From positions 844,882-908,881 of the forward strand of contig JBLDXI010000038.1 of NCBI GenBank assembly GCA_047495785.1: a stretch of 64,000 nt of DNA. Reading direction: 5' to 3'. The notes below the pieces were generated by a model. It was not told where the DNA came from. It worked only from the letters and a program-made list of their open reading frames with translations, and searched no databases. The position numbers and the translations under genes were made by a program. This document shows positions 1-10,770 of the stretch, piece after piece; positions within the stretch are counted from its first letter, which is position 1, and each line of letters begins with the position of its first letter. This DNA comes from Lepidodermella squamata (taxonomy: Eukaryota > Gastrotricha).

Positions 1-95
1 TACATTTTCGTATTGTCCTGTGCGTAAGACTCAGCCAGATACCTACAAATTTCACCTTAAATTGAATCTCTTATATCTTCCTTCGATTTTTTTAC

Positions 96-1281
96 TTGAA
101 AGTATCATCATCAGGCGACTTCGAATAGCTACCCTGTGTTCTGCCGTCTTTGCTTTGATCGTACGGGTAATTTGCGACCAAATCGCCGTTGTGCATGTTT
201 GCAGACAGGACGAACGGGTGGTGTAAAAGCCATCCGATAACAGCTCGAGTTTCGGGTTGGAGCTAAAAAACACAACAAAAATACACGCGTCATTACAAAT
301 TGCTATTGGCATATTTTCAAGTCTTTAATCCCTCCGCGTCACACTTCCGCCTAGCGCAGCGTGAATCATTTTTCACGCAATCGATTTTTTTTTAAATGCA
401 AGTGGCGCAGCCCACGCACGGTCTCATAATTTTACACAGAAAGCATATGCGCGTATACGCTCATATCTAGTATCATCTGCCGCATAAAAAATCACGTCAC
501 CAAGCACACTATGCATGACATTATAAACAAACTAAGCAAATATAATTTGCCCTACACCAGATGGCCCTATACAAATATAACAAAAAGTAACAAAACGCAC
601 CGTGCTATTGTTGATCATCCTAGACTGGAACAGGTGATGATTTGGAGATCCGGCAATTCGCTCGTTCTTGAACATGATAGCATCGAGGTTAGGAAAATCG
701 CGATTAAGATCCACTTCGTTAGCGTTCGAACGACCAACTAAATAATCCGCGCGGCCTGTCTTCTGCAGGTTATCGGTGGCAATTTCCCATCCATCAGGGT
801 TCATCGACGGCATCAAATGAATGCGAGTGCTCGTAATGAGCTTGATGACATCAGGGTTTCCACCTCGATATTGGCAACATAACCAATGAGCGAGATACAA
901 CAAAAGTTCTCGCCCAGCCACTTCATTGCCGTGCATGTTACCAACGTATTTAAACTCGGGTTCGCCTGAGAACAAAAATTATGCCTTATAATTTGAAGGT
1001 TTAATTAGGTTGAAGGTGGACATACCAGTTTCATGAACTCCCGGTCGATCGGTAAATTCAATAACAAGAAGCTGACGCCCGCGAACAGTTTTTATGTTCA
1101 GCGCATATAACCTCGTGATATCAGGGCACATATTGCGGATAGCGATCAGGTACCCCTTCAACGAGTCGTAATCATGATGTCTGATGTCCAACTGCGAATC
1201 GCATTCATCAATCAACCTCCGTACCGGAACAGCGACACATGATGAAATAAATAGAAGGCAGCTCAGTAATAACAAATTCAT
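96..1281 (-). CDS. CPE: Carboxypeptidase E-like metallocarboxypeptidase (M14), 3' part beyond window
   Basis: Three exons are visible: 1281-1026, 965-601 and 262-96. Phases agree, and the last donor at 95 shows that the gene continues off the left edge. The start at 1281 was preferred over an in-frame ATG at 1299 because it opens directly on a hydrophobic signal peptide ([15 protein letters not shown]). M14 N/E-subfamily landmarks follow: GVHETG then [15 protein letters not shown], with zinc ligands His97 and Glu100; [23 protein letters not shown]; and [16 protein letters not shown] with the third zinc ligand His231. The stretch from PETRAVI to SKSPDDDTF aligns residue by residue with carboxypeptidase E. 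The family trims C-terminal Lys/Arg from prohormone intermediates in secretory granules. The catalytic Glu and the transthyretin-like domain would lie outside the window. The 338-bp second intron is long for this genome. Carboxypeptidase D or N is the alternative identity. Confidence 0.88.
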
Positions 1282-1650
1282 GGCCCTATCAACAATCAAT
1301 AGATGAAAATGAAAATACCGAAATTAAGTATACGAAAACTAAAACATTTCAACATTCCCATTAGGCAGCCAATCATTATAATTATTAAAGGATAGATGGG
1401 TTAATATGGGGAAATTGCTTCCCACCAAATAATATTTCCTAGTAATTTCTCGCAACGAGCAGCACGTGGTTAATGGAGTTAATCTTTCAAAATCTCCATG
1501 GCTTGAACCCTGTAATGACGCGTAGCAGTTCTGAACAGCAACCAGCAACATTTTTGTAACTAGCAGATATAAATAGCAAGAATAAGCTATTTGAGAAAAT
1601 CGGTACCTTTTCATCTTGAAAAAATTCTTATTCTTGCTACAAGTCATAGG
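1282..1650. other. Intergenic, upstream of CPE
   Basis: Start of the spacer between the divergent CPE and CSN1 genes. It is AT-rich and I see no coding pattern; promoter elements for CPE would lie here, but none can be named. Confidence 0.5.
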
Positions 1651-1654
1651 AGCC

Positions 1655-1868
1655 GTTTCCAAATTCGTTGGTAGAAGTGCGCTCTCAGAGGGTTCCCTCT
1701 CAGATGGCAGATGGCTCAGAGGGCACCCCACCCCCAACCCTAACCATAACCCCTAACCCTAAAACTAACCCTAAAACTAACCATAACCCTAACCTTAACC
1801 TTTATCTTGACCGTCTGAGAGCTGAGAGCGGTCCCTCTGAGAGCGCACTTCTACCGACGAAATTGGCT
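1655..1868. mobile_element. MITE-like inverted-repeat element with degenerate telomeric core
   Basis: Two arms of about 40 bp, at 1658-1698 and 1832-1866, are inverted copies of each other with a few mismatches; both contain GTAGAAGTGCGCTCTCAGAG or its complement. Between them, at 1731-1800, lies a degenerate CCCTAA tract with variants such as CCCTAAAA and CCATAA. No transposase is present. A clear target-site duplication is not visible. Confidence 0.7.
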
Positions 1869-1972
1869 CATAAGAAGCCATATATCACGATCAAGATCAA
1901 AAATACTCAGCTAGGGGGTACTTTTAAGAACCTAAATCAGCCGCTACATTGTGTATGGGTTAAGCGTAATGT

Positions 1973-2630
1973 GAAATAAGTAAGCCGATTTTCAGAAAAA
2001 TACATTGAAACATGGCGCATCTCATTCTTTTCTGCTTGGAAGCTACTCAAATATGAGTATCTGAAAATTCTAGAATACTCGCATATCACCTATGCCTGTT
2101 AAAGGTTCAAACAATACAAGACATAAGAACGAAAGAACAGGTGATCCGAAATCCGGCTCCAATCTACGGATTGTACAGAGGGGTGGCCAAACGCTGAGCC
2201 AAGGGAATAGGTATTACTGGCACTGGTAATTATGGGGAATTTTGCTTATATGGGCAATCAGTATCAATAAAAATTATATTTTATTGTAAATAATAAATAA
2301 TTATTTTATTGACCTTGACATATTGATCTACTTGGCGGGGGCGGTGAGAAATTTTAGAGGGGTCGACGTTTGCATGAATTTTTGTCCTTTCTTGCACCTG
2401 TTAGTTCCTTGTACCAAAAACAGCGAATCGCTATCGCAAACTTCATCCCAAGCTCTCTGCTAGCTGTCTTTCGTTCTTATGTCTTGTATTGTTTGAACCT
2501 TTAACAGGCATAGGTGATATGCGAGTATTCTAGAATTTTCAGATACTCATATTTGAGTAGCTTCCAAGCAGAAAAGAATGAGATGCGCCATGTTTCAATG
2601 TATTTTTCTGAAAATCGGCTTACTTATTTC
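1973..2630. mobile_element. Foldback element with 164-bp inverted arms
   Basis: The left arm (1973-2136) and the right arm (2467-2630) are reverse complements over 164 bp with no mismatch that I can find. Both outer ends read GAAATAAGTAAGCCG going inward. The 330-bp interior (2137-2466) has no ORF and includes an AT-rich block near 2270-2310. It looks like a recently inserted non-autonomous foldback or MITE element. Flanking target-site duplication is not obvious. Confidence 0.85.
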
Positions 2631-2918
2631 TAGAGAAAACACTTACAAAGAGAAAATATCCATGAAGTATGAAGTCCCGGGTAGTGTCTCCTTAACAACA
2701 AAACCTTATAATCTATAATCCCATGATTGCTGGACTACTTGGTTGTAAAATGAATGATGTTTGACTAATTTCCAAGCTAGCCTGGCAGATTCTGCACTGC
2801 TCTATTCATCGCTGATTTCATGAATCGCAAGGTTTATCTTACTTCCCTTTGGAGAGTTTCCCCCGAAATTGTTGCCATTATGGGCGGTAATAACTATTTA
2901 ATTAAGTATTGGATCTTA
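2631..2918. other. Intergenic spacer, nothing recognised
   Basis: Spacer between the foldback element and the LINE tail. No coding pattern or repeat that I can name. Confidence 0.5.
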
Positions 2919-3446
2919 TTTATTTATTTAAAAGCTATTAACCCCAAGAGAGGGAAGCTTGACAAAGTATAAGGAAAACAACATATAATTGCAGGACAGG
3001 ATCACATTTAGGGCAGGAAAAGTGTTGTAGAAGAAGCTCAACAAACAGCGAAAATACAAAATATTATTTTTAACTATGCTTTTACGACATTACTGATGTT
3101 GAAATGTGCGACACGCCTTTGCAGCTTCGCGACACGCCTTTGCAGACTGCGCGTCGTGAACGATCGAAGGCATTTCATTCCATAGATGCGGGCCCCTGTA
3201 CGACAGGCTCAGCTGGCCGCGCTCGGTCGTGAGGGTCGGCTTGAACATCGGCTCGAAATTGCGACAGTTATAGCCGTGGCTGCGGTTGTTCAGCTTGAAC
3301 ATCGACTTGAAGTCGTCCGGCGCCATCTCGTGCAGGCTTTTCCAGATGAATGTGCATAGGTGTACTGCATGTTTCTGGTTGACAGTAAGCCATCCAAGTC
3401 GATGCCGAAGCGGGTTGGGATCTTGTAACTTGTTGGCTTCAATCAA
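2919..3446 (-). mobile_element. LINE (non-LTR retrotransposon) 3' fragment
   Basis: A 118-codon minus-strand frame at 3446-3090 reads RHRLGWLTVNQKHAVHLC, a KSLHEMAPD block, and near its end YRGPHLWNEMP. This is the usual C-terminal region of the reverse-transcriptase polyprotein of jockey/CR1-like LINEs. On the minus strand it is followed by about 150 bp and then a (TAAA)n tract at 2933-2919, as expected for a LINE 3' tail. The catalytic RT core is absent, so it is a dead 5'-truncated copy. The frame contains a short direct duplication (AKACREAAKACR). Confidence 0.75.
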
Positions 3447-3898
3447 AGTTCACGTTTCTTTTTGAGACCGTCCGCAAGAAAGGGGAAGAAAATGTTTTAT
3501 GGTTTGTCCCGCAATGCCTTTCCGATTTTGACTGATCTCACCAAAATATTCCAAAGAGTCCGCTAAGAGTGTGACCCAGGTAAACCCGCCAATTGCTATT
3601 ATATACCTAACGAAATGAAGAGTCGGCTCCGCGGTCTTCCGACGCAAGGCAAAATCACTGGCATTTTGGTAGAACAAACTAATTAGTTCAACGATTTTGA
3701 TAATAATTTAAAGCATTGACAGTCATCGTCTGACCGATTAGATATGAAATGCCTGAATTTTACTCCTGTCTCCCGTCTTGGTGCGAAGACAGCTTTCTCG
3801 AAGCTAGTTAGTAACTTCTTTGAAGTACTTAGCTTCAGTACGGAATTTACGGAAAAATTGCTAAGTAAAATTACTATTTTGTTTAGAATTTCATTATC
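3447..3898. other. Spacer and presumed CSN1 promoter
   Basis: 450 bp between the LINE fragment and the CSN1 start codon. Open frames on the minus strand here show no family resemblance. Confidence 0.5.
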
Positions 3899-6841
3899 AT
3901 GAATCACGTTGGACTCGGCAGCAGTGGCGCTCTGGATTTGATCGAAGATGAAGATAGCATGGTTGCTGAGCAATCCTTACCATCCTTAATAAACAGCGGC
4001 CTCGTCAGCGCAGCTATTGATGGAATGAGCACAGGATCGCCAGATGAAGCTATGGCGTATGCAAGCAGCGCTGGTGACATGATCTTAGGTGCCGATCGTG
4101 GAATCCGTGAAAGCAGCTTTGCTGGGACCAATCTCGTTTCAAACGATTTTAGCATCGACCGACCCGTTTTAGATATAGAAGCTTACGCCTCCCAGTTCGA
4201 AGGAGTTGCCCGACTTCAGCGCTTGCTATTCATAGCTGACCATTGTCCTCCTCTTCGGAAAGACGCGTTGAGCATGGCTCTTAGTTATCTGCGAACCTCT
4301 AATTCCAAAAATACGAGGGCGTATGAAAACATTTCCGAACAGTTATTGCGCTGCGTAACTGCGCAGGCAGAGGGCAGCGGTGCTGTTGGTAAAGCCGCCG
4401 ATAGTTTGCCAGCATCTCTTGGACCCGTGCCAGATAAGACGTGGCTTGACGCTACTAAGCGGCAAGTTGAAACAACGCAGGCTCATTTAGAGGCGGATTT
4501 GAAGTCTTATCGAACCTCGTCTATTAAAGAAAGTATCCGTCGAACTTACGAAGAGCTTGGAACTTTTTTCGTGGAATGTGGTGACTACGACGCGGCTTTG
4601 CGAAACTATTCTCGTGCCCGTGAGAATGTGACCACTCCTCGTAGTTTGCTGTCAACCACCCTATCCGTAACTTGAACCCCGTTGCTTTTTGTGCTCAGTT
4701 GTTGAATTTTTATGCTCTAGGTTATCCGAGTAGCTGTTTATAAACAAGCTTGGGCTGTGGTTTCAAGCTTTTTAAGCAAATCAGAACTACACAGACGGCC
4801 AGATGAACCTTTAGGCTCGGCCAAAGATGAGGCTTGGTGGGCTCAAACTCGATGCCAGCTTGTTTGCTTAGCTGTAAACCTTCTAATCAAAGAAAACATG
4901 CCAATGTATTAACAACATTTATTTTAGGGACTGGCTGATCTTGTGCATGGTCGTTACAAGCAAGCAGCCAGAAATTTCACTTCGGCACCGGGGCAACAAG
5001 TTGCTGTTCACTCGACCGGTCACAACGACGCTCTGTCGAATGCAGCCGCAGTGGCTGCTGCTGCTGTAGACCCATGCTCAGGCTTTGCCGACCTCTTGTC
5101 GCCGAACTGCGTCGCAATTTACGGCGCAGTCTGTGCTTTGGCGAGCATGGACCGCTCAGAGCTCCATCGGATGGTGCTCGGAAATGCTCACTTTCGTTCA
5201 TTGCTTGAGTTGGAACCGGACTTCCGCGAAATGCTACGCAGCTTCTACGATACAAAGTACAGTACCTGCATTCAAGCAATGGACCGCGTTCGCGATATTT
5301 TGCGCCTGGACATATACCTCTCGCCCCATGTGAACCATTTGTACAATGAAATGCGCCGCAGGGTGCTTGTTCAGTATTTCAGTCCGTATTCATCAGTTGA
5401 TTTGAACCGAATGGCTGCTGTAGTTAGCTCTCCAGCAAGCGTGAATCAGTCAGCTGACGGCGGCGTGTTGGCTCTGGAGGCAGAACTTGCTCAGCTCGTT
5501 GTCGAAGGTCAGCTTTCAGCTCGCGTTGATACGAAGGCCAAGGTCTTGAAGGCGCGTGATACTGATCACAGAGCTCAAACCTTCACCCGGGTGATGCAAT
5601 TGGGTCACGAATATGCTCTTGCTGCCAGGGCTTTGCTTCTTCGTCACGCGGTAAGTACGGGAAAACTATTTCAAAACGCGAGTTGATAGCTGATGTTTCG
5701 CTGCTTGCCTTTTAGTGGCATGTAATCCTCTTATTCAGTATCTGACAACTAGGAAAAGTAGACATGGTTAAGGGCCGCGTGCAGTCTAGACTTCGTGTGG
5801 TTGTCACTCATTGATGAATTTCGACCATAAGTTAATTTTGTTCAATATTTTGTCAATTGGCCTCAAATTCACAACATTTATAATGGCTTCGATTACTGCT
5901 CTGTGGGGTAAACACCAGGATGATGATACCGAACACAGCACAGAAGATAACCTATCTTAGGAACCTTTGAATAAGTCTTATTAAGCATTCAGAACAACTT
6001 TATACCTAATTATTTGTTTTATTTCAAAACATTTTATTTCAACATTGGCTTGATTTAGTAGGCAAAGTAAATATTTGTGACAATTATTTGTAAAGAGCGG
6101 TAAAGAGGGTTCATCTAAAGTTTATGCTGCCTTTTAAACCAGGCAAATCCTATAGTTATATGAAATTCTTGCATTCTTCCTGCAACCTACGAGCGTTTCT
6201 TGTAAAATTAACCTGCCCCGGCTAAACAAAGGTATTTGCCGGAGTAAATTTACACAATTTGTCGTTAACAATAAGTACACTTGTGCATTGGTAATACGTG
6301 TCGTGCAGGGGGTTGATTTCCTACGTTTTTTTCTTTTGAGCGACGGCTTGTGGGAAGGGGTTGCCATTTTTAGTTTTAAAAGCGGCATTGTAAAAAGGCT
6401 ATGCTTGAAACCACTGAAGACTTTTGTATAACTCCGAAAGCGTGTTTAATTTGCACAGGCATTTAGAGAGGTATGGTAATGATTGATGATAATATGGCTC
6501 GACCACGGCTAAACTGGATATTAATGCGCGTAACTAGACAATATGGTCACATGATGATACTGCGCCAATAACTGATCTTTTACACATTGCTGTTGAGTGA
6601 CAATACCCATGTTCATAATATCAATTTTATCCTCTTATCTCAATCAAATTTTAATGGTTCTTTCAATTTTAAATGACAGCTATTACGCGCCAACGTATCC
6701 GTTCGAGTCAATTCGCCTGGGTCAGGTTCGTCACAGATGATTGTCGACCACCAGCAACTGACATCTCATTCTGTCGAAGCTGCTGTTGCCGCGGGTATGG
6801 GTGGTGGCGCATCTTCATCTCAGCGACACTACAGGCCATAA
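3899..6841 (+). CDS. CSN1: COP9 signalosome complex subunit 1
   Basis: Four exons: 3899-4666, 4721-4873, 4928-5650 and 6680-6841, all phase 0, 601 codons. CSN1 (GPS1) is a PCI-domain subunit of the complex that removes NEDD8 from cullins. Family landmarks: LDIEAYASQFEGVARLQRL, FIADHCPPLRKDALSMAL, the block SIKESIRRTYEELG followed by DYDAALRNYSRARE, VIRVAVYKQAW, GRYKQAARNF, then the PCI part with VAIYGAVCALA, LYNEMRRRVLVQYFSPY and ARVDTKAKVLKARD. The last exon was placed after a 1.03-kb intron because it restores the family C-terminal pattern (LLRANVSVRVNSPG follows ALLLRHA), and an AATAAA lies at 6867-6872, 26 bases past the stop. The N-terminal extension of about 90 residues and a Gly/Ser/His-rich tail make it longer than the roughly 500-residue vertebrate protein. 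The large intron holds nothing recognisable. Confidence 0.92.
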
Positions 6842-7731
6842 CAGCGGATCCACCGTTGCACCTTGGAATAAATACCTGTACTATTCTTGAAAGTTGTGAT
6901 GCCAGATTATATGATAACAATGCTTCAAAATGCGGTGAAATTTTCCATATTAAATACTTGTCTGAGCCACGTTAAAAAACGCGCGCTTTTTCATTTTCAT
7001 TTGACGAAGGATCTTGAAGTCAGTAAAACATAGGTTGCTTATTTTTAACGTGTTTCTCTAATCTTGGCAATATTTCGTGCATAGAATCTCATTATTTTAT
7101 ACGACGAAGCACGAGACCTCCGGTTTGTTCCGCCATTCTGCCCTGAATCTCAACAGTATTCTATGGACAACGCGAATAACCGATCATCGCCTCCTGGCTC
7201 TAGCAACGGCAAGCGCATCGTGCCTGATCTCATGGCAGGCACACCGACTGTACGTCCCATTAACATATTCTATGATATTACACTATCTCTGCAATGATAA
7301 GCGCGTTATAAGCCTGCACATGCGTTCAAGCGATTAGGTAATTTCAAACTTGCCAACATTGACAATTTGACCTAGATATGTATGGGGGACGTTGTCAGTA
7401 ATTGACGATGTACTTGGGAGAGACTCTGGTTTTCTTAATCGGAATCGCACCGCGCTCCGTGCTTCCGAAGGCGTGCACATCATTTTGCGTGTAGTGATAA
7501 CTCTTATCTGCGGAACAGCTTACTTGCATTATGTATATCGTTATCGTAGTTCGTGGGTGCCAGGCGCGTTAACAGCTGGCAACCGCCGGCACCTGATACT
7601 GTTTCTCCCGGGGTTTAAATGCCTACTCGAAAACACGCCACTTCAGTAGCCCTATTTTGCTTGTGAAGTTTGCATCCGCCATTCATTGAAAACCTTTCGT
7701 ATCTCTCCTCATTTATTGCTTTCATTTCCAG
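6842..7731. other. Intergenic between CSN1 and PAPS synthase
   Basis: Contains the CSN1 poly(A) signal at 6867. The bases just before the PAPS synthase ATG (TTCATTTCCAG) form a splice-acceptor-like tract, so a 5'UTR exon or a trans-splice site is likely. No further gene seen. Confidence 0.6.
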
Positions 7732-10045
7732 ATGGGTCCAGTGTTTCGGACATCGCACAAGGTGACTATGATTAAGCCTAGTTGCGAAGTTTCTTAATTT
7801 CTTGCGGCAGGTAACTCGCGCCAATCGGGCGAAAGCCCTGGCTGCATGGCACGGACGCAATGATGTACCTTTTCGCGGTTGCACTATTTGGCTAACTGGT
7901 CTCTCCGGAGCTGGAAAAACCACGCTTTCTATGGTAATAACTATTCAATCTCGTGTAATGATGAAATTTCACGGAGACTGGTGTTTTCTTCTCATCTAGG
8001 CGCTTGAAGATTTTTTGGTATCGCGAGGAGTAGCTAGTTACAGCCTTGACGGTGATAACGTTAGAACTGGCCTGAATAAAAACCTTGGATTCACTGCTGC
8101 CGACCGTGAAGAAAACATTCGACGCGCTGCTCAAGTGTCCAAGCTGTTCGCTGACGCCGGCCTTGTATGCATTACTTCGTTCATTTCACCGTACGCCAAA
8201 GACCGCCAACTGGCCCGAGAAACGCATGCTGAAAATAATGCCAAATTTTTCGAAGTCTATGTGAGCACACCCCTTGAAGGTAATCCGCTTTCAACCTCCC
8301 ACTCTTGCCGCTTTACTTATGTTTCCGTTCAGTTTGCGAGAAGCGTGATCCGAAGGGGTTGTATGTTCGGGCCCGCGCTGGTTTGTGGTTTTCGCTTTCT
8401 GCTGTTGTTGTATCTTCTACCTACATTTTCAGGCGAGTTGAGGGGTTTCACGGGCATCGACGCTGCCTATGAGCCACCTGCGAATCCTGGTGGGTAGATT
8501 CATCCAATTTGTTGTCCGTTAACATGAAATTACTTCCATCACAGATATAACCCTGCCCACGCAGGAGATGAGCGTGTATGACTGTGTTCACGAAGTCGTG
8601 AAAATGCTTGTCAAGCAGCACGTGTTGCCACCAACATTATTGAACGTTGTTGACGAACTTTTTGTGCCCGAAGACGCTCTACCTAGCGCAATTGAAGAAG
8701 CCAAGAAGCTGCCGGCTCTTGCTATTAGCGAAGTTGACGTCCAATGGATTCAGGTTATTGCCGAGGGGTGGGCGTCGCCACTCAAGGGTTTCATGACCGA
8801 ACGCCAGTATTTACAATGCCTTCACTTCGGAGCGCTGCTCGATGACGAGTGGGGAGGTTTTTCGAGTCTCACCGTTCCTATCACGTTAGTAATTGAACAG
8901 ACTGAAATTTTGAAACGACTAAAGCTCAGACATTTTCAGGCTTGCCGTCTCCACTGAGGATAAGGTTCGCCTAGCTGATGCGGAGGCTATTGCCCTCACG
9001 TACAAATTCCCAGGCACTGACGAGAGTCGCATTGTTGCTGTGCTTCGCAAACCCGAATTTTACGAACATCGCAAGGAAGAGCGATGCTGTCGCGTTTTTG
9101 GCATCAATCACCCGGGCCACCCTGGCGTCAAGTTGGTGCTGGACTCCGGCGATTGGCTGATTGGCGGCACCATTGAAGCTCTGGGCCGTATTACGTGGAA
9201 CGACGGTCTCGACAAGTTCCGTTTGACTCCGAACGAACTGCAAGCGAAATTCCGCCACATGGACGCTGATGCCGTTTTTGCATTCCAACTGCGCAACCCT
9301 GTCCACAACGGGCACGCACTGCTGATGGCAGAGACACATAAGCAATTGTTGGCTGACAAAAGAGCGTTCAAAAAGCCAGTGCTTCTGCTACATCCTCTCG
9401 GTGGCTGGACCAAGGACGACGACGTGCCCCTGGACGTGAGAATGCGTCAACATGAAGCGGTGCTCGATGCCGATATGGATGGGCTGCGTCGCGACCAGAC
9501 TGTTCTCGCCATCTTCCCATCTCCAATGCTTTATGCTGGCCCGCGCGAGGTACAGTGGCACTGCCGTACTCGAATGATTGCCGGCGCGTCTTTCTATATT
9601 GTTGGACGAGATCCTGCGGGTGTGCCTCATCCGGTATGTCGCATCAGTGTTACGACTGGGTAATTTATTCACCTACATTTTCTTGTTTCACCAGGCTGAC
9701 AAAAGCCGGGATCTTTACGAACCGACTCACGGTGCTAAGGTTTTGTCTATGGTAACTTTGATAGTCCTTCAATTTTGAAGCAGTCTGAATTGAAATGTCA
9801 AATATATTTAGGCCCCTGGACTAGATTCGTTGGAAATTGTTCCATTCCGCGTTGCTGCTTACGATCGGACGACGCAGCAAATGGCGTTATTCGACCCCAA
9901 ACGCCCGGGCGACTTTGATTTCATCAGTGGTACTAAGATGCGCGCTCTTGCTCGCGGTGGCATCGATCCTCCAAATGGCTTTATGGTTCCTGCAGCTTGG
10001 AAAGTTCTGGCTGAGTATTACAAATCATTGGCATCCCAAGCGTGA
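7732..10045 (+). CDS. PAPSS: Bifunctional 3'-phosphoadenosine 5'-phosphosulfate synthase
   Basis: Nine exons starting at 7732, 7811, 8000, 8333, 8433, 8545, 8940, 9695 and 9812 give 620 residues, close to the roughly 620 of animal PAPS synthases. The N-terminal APS kinase domain has P-loop GLSGAGKTT (residues 40-48), [35 protein letters not shown] and [12 protein letters not shown]. The C-terminal ATP sulfurylase has [16 protein letters not shown] (ATP-binding HNGH), [13 protein letters not shown] and [12 protein letters not shown]. The enzyme makes APS from sulfate and ATP, then phosphorylates it to PAPS, the universal sulfate donor. The first exon codes only ten residues. Introns interrupt the kinase half every 50-280 bases, but one 694-bp exon covers most of the sulfurylase. 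An AATAAA lies near 10359. All key motifs are intact. Confidence 0.97.
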
Positions 10046-10770
10046 AGATCTTTATTTCGATGCCGGTTGTGACTGAAGCATTCCAACAGCTGCGTGATAG
10101 ACACTTCGATCCGTTTTGACTTTTGACTGACATGTAGCCAAGTGCACAAGAATTACGCTATACGCTATTTATTGTGGTATTTATAACCCACGACTCTTTT
10201 TGAGACAGTTCTTATTGCTATCTCTGCACGTAACATTGTTTATGATTTCAGCAAATTATTTGGAACGAAAAAGGCTCGTGCTTTAATATGCACTGAGTCA
10301 TTTGAAACGATTTATCTCTTATTTATGCAATAATTCAAGTGATCGATACATCGAATGGAATAAATAATAATTTTAAAAATGCTATGATATTTTACTCCCA
10401 CCTCTTGCTGATTGAAAAGAAAAGTCGCTTTATCCATTGCATGATTAATTTTTCGGTATGCACTAACGTCTAATCCTTTCAGCACAGTGAAAACCCAACA
10501 TTTCGGCCGAAGCCGATCAATCAGTGCTTAAATTCTAATGATGAACCCGTTCCTCGTGTCTCTCTTCCTCTTCCCTCTCTGTTCTTCCTTCTCTATCTCC
10601 CATCTTCCGTCTACTCTTCCATATCTTCCAAAAGGAAGAAGATGAAGAAGGAAAAAGGGAAGAGAAGACGGGAGAATAGGAAGAATAAGAGAGGGAAGAG
10701 GAAGAGAGATCTTATTTCTATGTAAACGCTAGAATTTTTAATCTTTAATTATCGAGTCAAGTCCTCGCCA
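10046..10770. other. Intergenic with polypyrimidine/polypurine palindrome
   Basis: 3' flank of PAPS synthase and promoter side of AIMP2. From 10559 to about 10632 the + strand is almost pure pyrimidine, and from 10633 to 10710 almost pure purine. The two halves are imperfect inverted copies; the outer 22 bases match exactly. No gene. Confidence 0.7.

Noticed and set aside
1668-1979. 103-codon + frame
   Set aside because: Runs through the degenerate telomeric tract and inverted arms; low-complexity reading (TNPKTNHNPNLN) is a repeat artefact.
5715-5771. Alternative short last exon of CSN1
   Set aside because: Acceptors at 5715 or 5739 give tails (WHVILLFSI or YLTTRKSRHG) unlike the family; the exon at 6680 fits.
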